A stretch of DNA of 37,368 nucleotides from an uncultured Lewinella sp. (GTDB taxonomy: Bacteria > Bacteroidota > Bacteroidia > Chitinophagales > Saprospiraceae): the NCBI GenBank assembly GCA_913057725.1, contig CAJXOS010000054.1, forward strand, positions 1-37,368, given 5' to 3'. The position numbers and the translations under genes were made by a program. This document shows, piece after piece, positions 33,871-37,368 of this stretch; the stretch's first letter is position 1, and each line of letters begins with the position of its first letter. The notes under the pieces were generated by a model that saw only the letters and a program-made list of their open reading frames with translations, searched no databases and was not told the origin of the DNA.

Positions 33871-33893
33871 CAGTAATCGTTGAAATTCTAAAC
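33871..33893 (+). repeat. 23-bp direct repeat, copy 1
   Basis: CAGTAATCGTTGAAATTCTA plus AAC, identical to 34267-34289. About 15 bases before each copy are also related (TAGAG...GTATTCC-like). Confidence 0.85.
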
Positions 33894-33947
33894 CTTTTGA
33901 CTGAGCTCAGTATTCCAATTGGATCCGTTTAATTTGCTGGTTAGCAA

Positions 33948-34163
33948 TAGATTAAAATCGACCTTATTCAATTTAGTATTAGGAGGTTGTGAATTGCGTC
34001 AAGAAATGGATACTGTCTGATCCGACAGCGGAGGCGAGTTTTATCCATTTCAGCTATTCATGGCCTCCAAATGCGTTAAGAATTGAATACAGTCTTGGGC
34101 TTTTGGTTACTTTTGGGCCAAGCCAAAAGTGACAACTTCTTTAAGTTCAAATAATTACAGGTT
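33948..34163 (+). repeat. Long intergenic repeat, left copy
   Basis: Matches 35896-36040 over roughly 130 aligned bases: TAGATTAAAATCGACCTT, GTGAATTGCGT, TAAGAATTGAATAC and a hairpin ACTTTTGG-GCCAAG-CCAAAAGT at 34109-34130. The hairpin word is a common intergenic motif in Bacteroidota as far as I recall. The left copy is interrupted by a 77-bp segment. Confidence 0.85.
34000..34076. mobile_element. 77-bp structured insertion (MITE-like)
   Basis: Absent from the right copy of the repeat. It is bounded by TGCGT on both sides (33995-33999 and 34072-34076), like a target duplication. It contains AAATGGATA (34004-34012) inverted at 34042-34050, CTGTC/GACAG (34013-34017, 34024-34028) and GGAGGC/GCCTCC (34030-34035, 34063-34068). 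No coding capacity. A small non-autonomous element is one reading; deletion from the other copy is the alternative. Confidence 0.5.
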
Positions 34164-34266
34164 ATAGATGAATAGCATGAGTCATCTCGAAAATTCGGGC
34201 TGGCTCATGTTTTCGTTTGCTGGGTGCATGAAAAAATGGAAGTTAGGTAGAGGAGCACGTATTCCC

Positions 34267-34289
34267 CAGTAATCGTTGAAATTCTAAAC
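34267..34289 (+). repeat. 23-bp direct repeat, copy 2
   Basis: Identical to 33871-33893; a degenerate third copy may lie near 36070-36095 behind the right long repeat. Confidence 0.85.
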
Positions 34290-34410
34290 GATATTCACTA
34301 TCATGAAGAAGATTTCTTGATCAGCGCTTATCATCTAAAAATGAACCTGTTAGCGAGCACTTTCTTTGTGCATATGGAACAGGTCTATGCCAGGCGCAAA
34401 AGCTTAGAAT

Positions 34411-35874
34411 ATGAAACGGCTATGGAGTCTCAGTCTTGCTATATTTTTCCTTCTCTTTTCAACGGGCTGTGGTGAATTTGACCTGGACGATTTTGCTGCC
34501 TACTACGACAATGAAGGTGGCCCCGGTGCTACGATTGCAATTTTCCAAGATGGCGAAACGAAATACACCAAGAGCTTTGGTTATTCCTCGGTTTCCGATA
34601 AGACGGCCATTACAAGCCAGACGGTTTTCCCGATTTCATCCATGTCTAAGCACATTACGGCGGCATGTGTGCTAAAGCTGGTAGAAAGGGAGCAGCTTCG
34701 TTTGGATCAAGATATCCTGGAGTTCTTCCCGCAGCTATCTTCTTTTGCGCAGGGCATCACTGTTGCTGATTTGCTGAACCACACCAGCGGTATACCCAGC
34801 AGATCCAGTGCTGCTACCATGAGAGGACAGCAAATATTTAAGTACGAGAAAGAACCCGTTGATTGGTTAGTAGCGCACGGCAAGCTAGAATTTGAACCGG
34901 GAACAAAATATCAATACGGCAATACCTCCTATTACCTAGCGGCTGAAATCGTCCGGATAGTAGCGCAGAAAAGCTTGCAGGACTTTGCCGAGGAGGAGTT
35001 CTTCTCGAAATTAGGAATGGATGATACCTTTTTCAGGAGTTATCCCGAGGACTTAGGGGCTAATGTGGCGATGGGCTACGCCATGAATGAGGAAGGGGAG
35101 TACAAGGAACGTCCCAGCAAGATTCAATACATCGGCGCTGTTGGTGTCTTTACTACCGTTGAGGATTTCAAAAAATGGGAGGAGGCGTTTCATAAAAAAG
35201 AACTGCTGCCCGCTGAATTGCATGCGCGCTATGAATCGTCCTATCAGCTGGATTCCGGTGAGGGATTTAACTACGCCTACGGCCTGAGATTGGACGATCA
35301 GAACGGGGTGAAGAAGGCGTTTCACGCAGGGCAGGATTATGATATTGGTTATGTCTCCTATTTCGCGCGCTATCCGGAACACGGATTGACCTACGTTATT
35401 CTTTCGAACGCTTCTCATTTCGCCATGAGCCAAGCAAGAGGCCTAGTAGAACAATACATAGCGGACAATCAACTCATCGATACCGATAAGGAAAGCCTGG
35501 CTACGCACAAAGAACTCAGCAATAACGATCAATGGGAAGAAGCTAAAGCCCAAGCGAAATTAGACAGATCGCCCGCAGAGCTGGAGCTATATGCTGGCAG
35601 CTACTACAATGAAAACCTGGACGCAAACTATAGTCTACAACTCAACGCCGAAGGAAACGCCTTGGAAGTGCGAGTCAATGAAATAGATCCCGTTGAACTA
35701 CTTTGGTTGGAGGAGGATAAGGCCATTGCCGCCAGTACCTACCATATAGCGGGCATTTGGCTGTCTGCCAGAGCACCGATTTTCAAGTTCACTAGAACAG
35801 ATGGAGCGATTAGCGGCTTTCAGCTAGATGGTGGCGGGACCAACGGTATCGACTTTATTCGCATACCGAAGTGA
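34411..35874 (+). CDS. Serine hydrolase lipoprotein, class C beta-lactamase fold
   Basis: 487 residues. Lipoprotein signal with Cys20 (FLLFSTGC). The catalytic boxes are S77-M-S-K80, Y169-G-N171 and H305-A-G307, all three of the penicillin-recognising class C pattern intact. LLNHTSGIPS near 121 is the usual family landmark. Residues about 385-487 (ELELYAGSYYNENLDANYSLQL...) form a DUF3471-like beta domain. Likely a periplasmic or surface esterase/peptidase. It is a third serine hydrolase in the window, only distantly like the others, and it is flanked by long direct repeats (33948-34163 and 35896-36040), so recombination could delete or duplicate it. Confidence 0.92.
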   Translation: MKRLWSLSLAIFFLLFSTGCGEFDLDDFAAYYDNEGGPGATIAIFQDGETKYTKSFGYSSVSDKTAITSQTVFPISSMSKHITAACVLKLVEREQLRLDQDILEFFPQLSSFAQGITVADLLNHTSGIPSRSSAATMRGQQIFKYEKEPVDWLVAHGKLEFEPGTKYQYGNTSYYLAAEIVRIVAQKSLQDFAEEEFFSKLGMDDTFFRSYPEDLGANVAMGYAMNEEGEYKERPSKIQYIGAVGVFTTVEDFKKWEEAFHKKELLPAELHARYESSYQLDSGEGFNYAYGLRLDDQNGVKKAFHAGQDYDIGYVSYFARYPEHGLTYVILSNASHFAMSQARGLVEQYIADNQLIDTDKESLATHKELSNNDQWEEAKAQAKLDRSPAELELYAGSYYNENLDANYSLQLNAEGNALEVRVNEIDPVELLWLEEDKAIAASTYHIAGIWLSARAPIFKFTRTDGAISGFQLDGGGTNGIDFIRIPK

Positions 35875-35895
35875 TCAACGTAGCACAAGAAACAC

Positions 35896-36040
35896 TAGAT
35901 TAAAATCGACCTTGTTCAATTTAGTATTTGTAGCTTGTGAATTGCGTTAAGAATTGAATACCGTCTTGGGCTTTTGGTTACTTTTGGGCCAAGCCAAAAG
36001 TAATAACACCTTTAATATCAGTTGATTACAAGCTGTAGGT
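35896..36040 (+). repeat. Long intergenic repeat, right copy
   Basis: Direct copy of 33948-34163 without the 77-bp insertion; the ACTTTTGG/CCAAAAGT hairpin is at 35980-36001. The match fades beyond about 36040. Confidence 0.85.
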
Positions 36041-36149
36041 GAAGGAGTAGAAATTAGGAAGCCGCAAACAGTATACTCCAAAAACCGTTGATATACCAGA
36101 CAATATCCGCCACCCTAAAAAATACCATTAACCAACAACCCCACACACC

Positions 36150-36599
36150 ATGCGCACCAGATACCTAACCATACTATTACTCCTTCTTCCTTTTCTCATG
36201 AATGCTCAGGAAAAGAGCAATGAAGTACAAGCCGTCGTAGAAGTCATTGAAAACTACTTCGATGGCTACGTAGACCGCGATCTCGACCAACTCCAGCTCG
36301 CCTTTGATACCGAAAACGGCGCCATGAAAGTCGCCACCAAAACAGAAGACGGGCAAGAACAATACGAAAATGTCTTCTTCAAAGAACTCATCCCCCGATG
36401 GGCAGCCCGAGCACCTTTCTCCGATGAAGTAAGAAATAACAGCTCCCTGAAGATCCTCACCCTAGATATAACCGCCGACCAGATGGCCGTAGCCAAAATC
36501 GAAATGAAAATCGGTGATACCATCTACATCGATGTACTCTCCATCCAAAAGTTGAACCAAGTTTGGAAGATTACGAATAAGATGTTTGTGGTGGAGTAG
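36150..36599 (+). CDS. Secreted NTF2-like (lumazine-binding-like) protein
   Basis: 149 residues. Signal peptide to about residue 19 (FLMNAQ). A compact cone-shaped fold of the NTF2/SnoaL superfamily: VQAVVEVIENYFDGYVDRDLDQL as first helices, then strands SLKILTLDITADQMAVAKIEMKIGDTIYIDVLSIQKLNQVWKITNKMFVVE. This is typical of the Lumazine_bd_2 group of Bacteroidota secreted proteins. No catalytic residues are obvious; small-molecule binding is the family norm. Single gene. Confidence 0.85.
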   Translation: MRTRYLTILLLLLPFLMNAQEKSNEVQAVVEVIENYFDGYVDRDLDQLQLAFDTENGAMKVATKTEDGQEQYENVFFKELIPRWAARAPFSDEVRNNSSLKILTLDITADQMAVAKIEMKIGDTIYIDVLSIQKLNQVWKITNKMFVVE

Positions 36600-36743
36600 G
36601 TGGGAGGGTTACGTCTGTCGTAATTTTTATTGTTGCAATACTTGGAGGTATATTGAGGTATAGGTACAAGTGAGCTATGCCCAAGCCTGAGTTAGCGGTA
36701 GTTAGTAAAATGTACAATAGCTACGAAGTATTAAAAAATAGAA

Positions 36744-37368
36744 ATGAAGAAAGAACAAAAGAGAATCATCTTAGACGAAATGTCAAACCGCTTTACTTCC
36801 TTCTATGACAACTTAGGTTTTGAGTTCAATAAAGAATTGCTAGAATTTAATAAGAGCGGGCAAATAATTCGACTAGAACCTGAAGCAGAATATGCTACTA
36901 AAATAATATTTACCATTAGCCTCTCGACTCAACATGATAAAATTCGATTAGTAAAGGATGAACTATTTCCAGAAATACCTACTTCGTTTACAACTTATAA
37001 GTTGCAAGAGAACGTTTTAGACATTACTCAGTTTGGTTATCAACAATATTACAAGGCATGGCCGATTAGTAATTTGCAGGATATCAATATCATGCTTGAA
37101 GAGCATAAATTATTTATGGCTAATTGTGGATTTACATTCTTAACAAGTTTCTCCAACCTAAATGGCATTCACGAGAACTTGAACTTGAAAATAATGAATG
37201 AACACACCACATTAAAATTTACCATGAATAATAACCTTAGAGGTTACATAGGTGAACGAGAAATTTTATCCGGATTGATAACAGCATATTTAATTGATTT
37301 CGACAGAGTTGAAGAATTAATCGAATGTTATAAAGAGTCAATAGTCCGTGGCGATTTTGAGAGGTATC
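36744..37368 (+). CDS. Hypothetical protein, 3' end cut by the window edge
   Basis: At least 208 residues from ATG 36744 (MKKEQKRIILDEMSNRF), open to the end of the window. No signal peptide or membrane helix. The sequence is acidic-basic mixed with many Asn, Lys, Ile and Phe, and the DNA is clearly more AT-rich than most neighbours. No family recognised; the LSTQHDKIRLVKDELF and RGYIGEREILSGLITAYLI stretches look like strand and helix. Its last 33 bp are inverted at the left end of the window. Upstream 144 bp show no recognisable promoter. Confidence 0.7.
   Translation, partial: MKKEQKRIILDEMSNRFTSFYDNLGFEFNKELLEFNKSGQIIRLEPEAEYATKIIFTISLSTQHDKIRLVKDELFPEIPTSFTTYKLQENVLDITQFGYQQYYKAWPISNLQDINIMLEEHKLFMANCGFTFLTSFSNLNGIHENLNLKIMNEHTTLKFTMNNNLRGYIGEREILSGLITAYLIDFDRVEELIECYKESIVRGDFERY
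37336..37368. repeat. 33-bp terminal inverted repeat, right copy
   Basis: Exact reverse complement of bases 1-33; lies inside the partial gene, coding ...SIVRGDFERY. Confidence 0.9.

Larger units (their letters stand above)
33718..34410. other. Long intergenic region with repeats
   Basis: 693 bp with no supportable gene. It holds two copies of a 23-bp repeat (33871-33893, 34267-34289), the left copy of a long repeat that recurs at 35896 (33948-34163) and a 77-bp structured insertion (34000-34076). Confidence 0.7.

Overview
The window looks like chromosomal DNA of a Bacteroidota bacterium, probably a free-living relative of the Saprospiria/Lewinella group. Four secreted proteins end in type IX secretion system (T9SS) C-terminal sorting domains. 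One gene has a textbook Bacteroidota promoter (TTG-N19-TAnnTTTG). Many genes encode exported enzymes or outer-membrane barrels, and most lack a clear Shine-Dalgarno sequence. The class assignment is inference; the phylum is well supported. No rRNA, tRNA, CRISPR array, integrase, transposase or phage gene was seen.

Layout: 1-2050 holds a T9SS surface protein with four 56-residue repeats and a VOC-family lipoprotein. 2112-4473 holds an ECF sigma factor and RskA-type anti-sigma pair (minus strand) divergent from a secreted fasciclin (FAS1) protein, with a large palindromic element between them. 4604-7612 holds a serine hydrolase, a Tat-exported cupin of the cysteamine/cysteine thiol-dioxygenase type and a coupled Cys-rich T9SS protein. 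7802-12558 holds a DUF1853 protein, a PD40 propeller protein and an M1 metallopeptidase. 12827-18299 holds a serine hydrolase lipoprotein with a TPR tail, a methyltransferase, a 7-TM protein of unknown type and an alanine:sodium symporter. 18546-21958 holds a tandem pair of T9SS-exported arylsulfotransferase-like proteins. 22009-24271 holds a small membrane protein overlapping an ACT protein, then an operator-controlled Fic protein and a GNAT-like protein. 24425-29980 holds an amidohydrolase, hypothetical proteins, a DinB protein and a TolB-like/TPR/AraC regulator. 30217-33717 holds beta-barrel proteins, including a decayed copy, and a CocE/NonD hydrolase. 34411-36599 holds a serine hydrolase lipoprotein between long direct repeats and an NTF2-like protein. 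A partial AT-rich gene runs off the right end.

Most genes are single transcription units on the plus strand, and the common theme is export: hydrolases, peptidase and sulfotransferases working in the periplasm or on the cell surface, plus nutrient uptake. The points most worth a second look are: the exported thiol-dioxygenase homologue coupled to a CxCxxCxC surface protein; a 37-44 bp element repeated upstream of three unrelated exported-enzyme genes; the SigK/RskA-FAS1 arrangement; direct repeats bracketing the last serine hydrolase, one copy carrying a 77-bp insertion; and a perfect 33-bp inverted repeat at the two ends of the window, which may be an assembly-graph effect.
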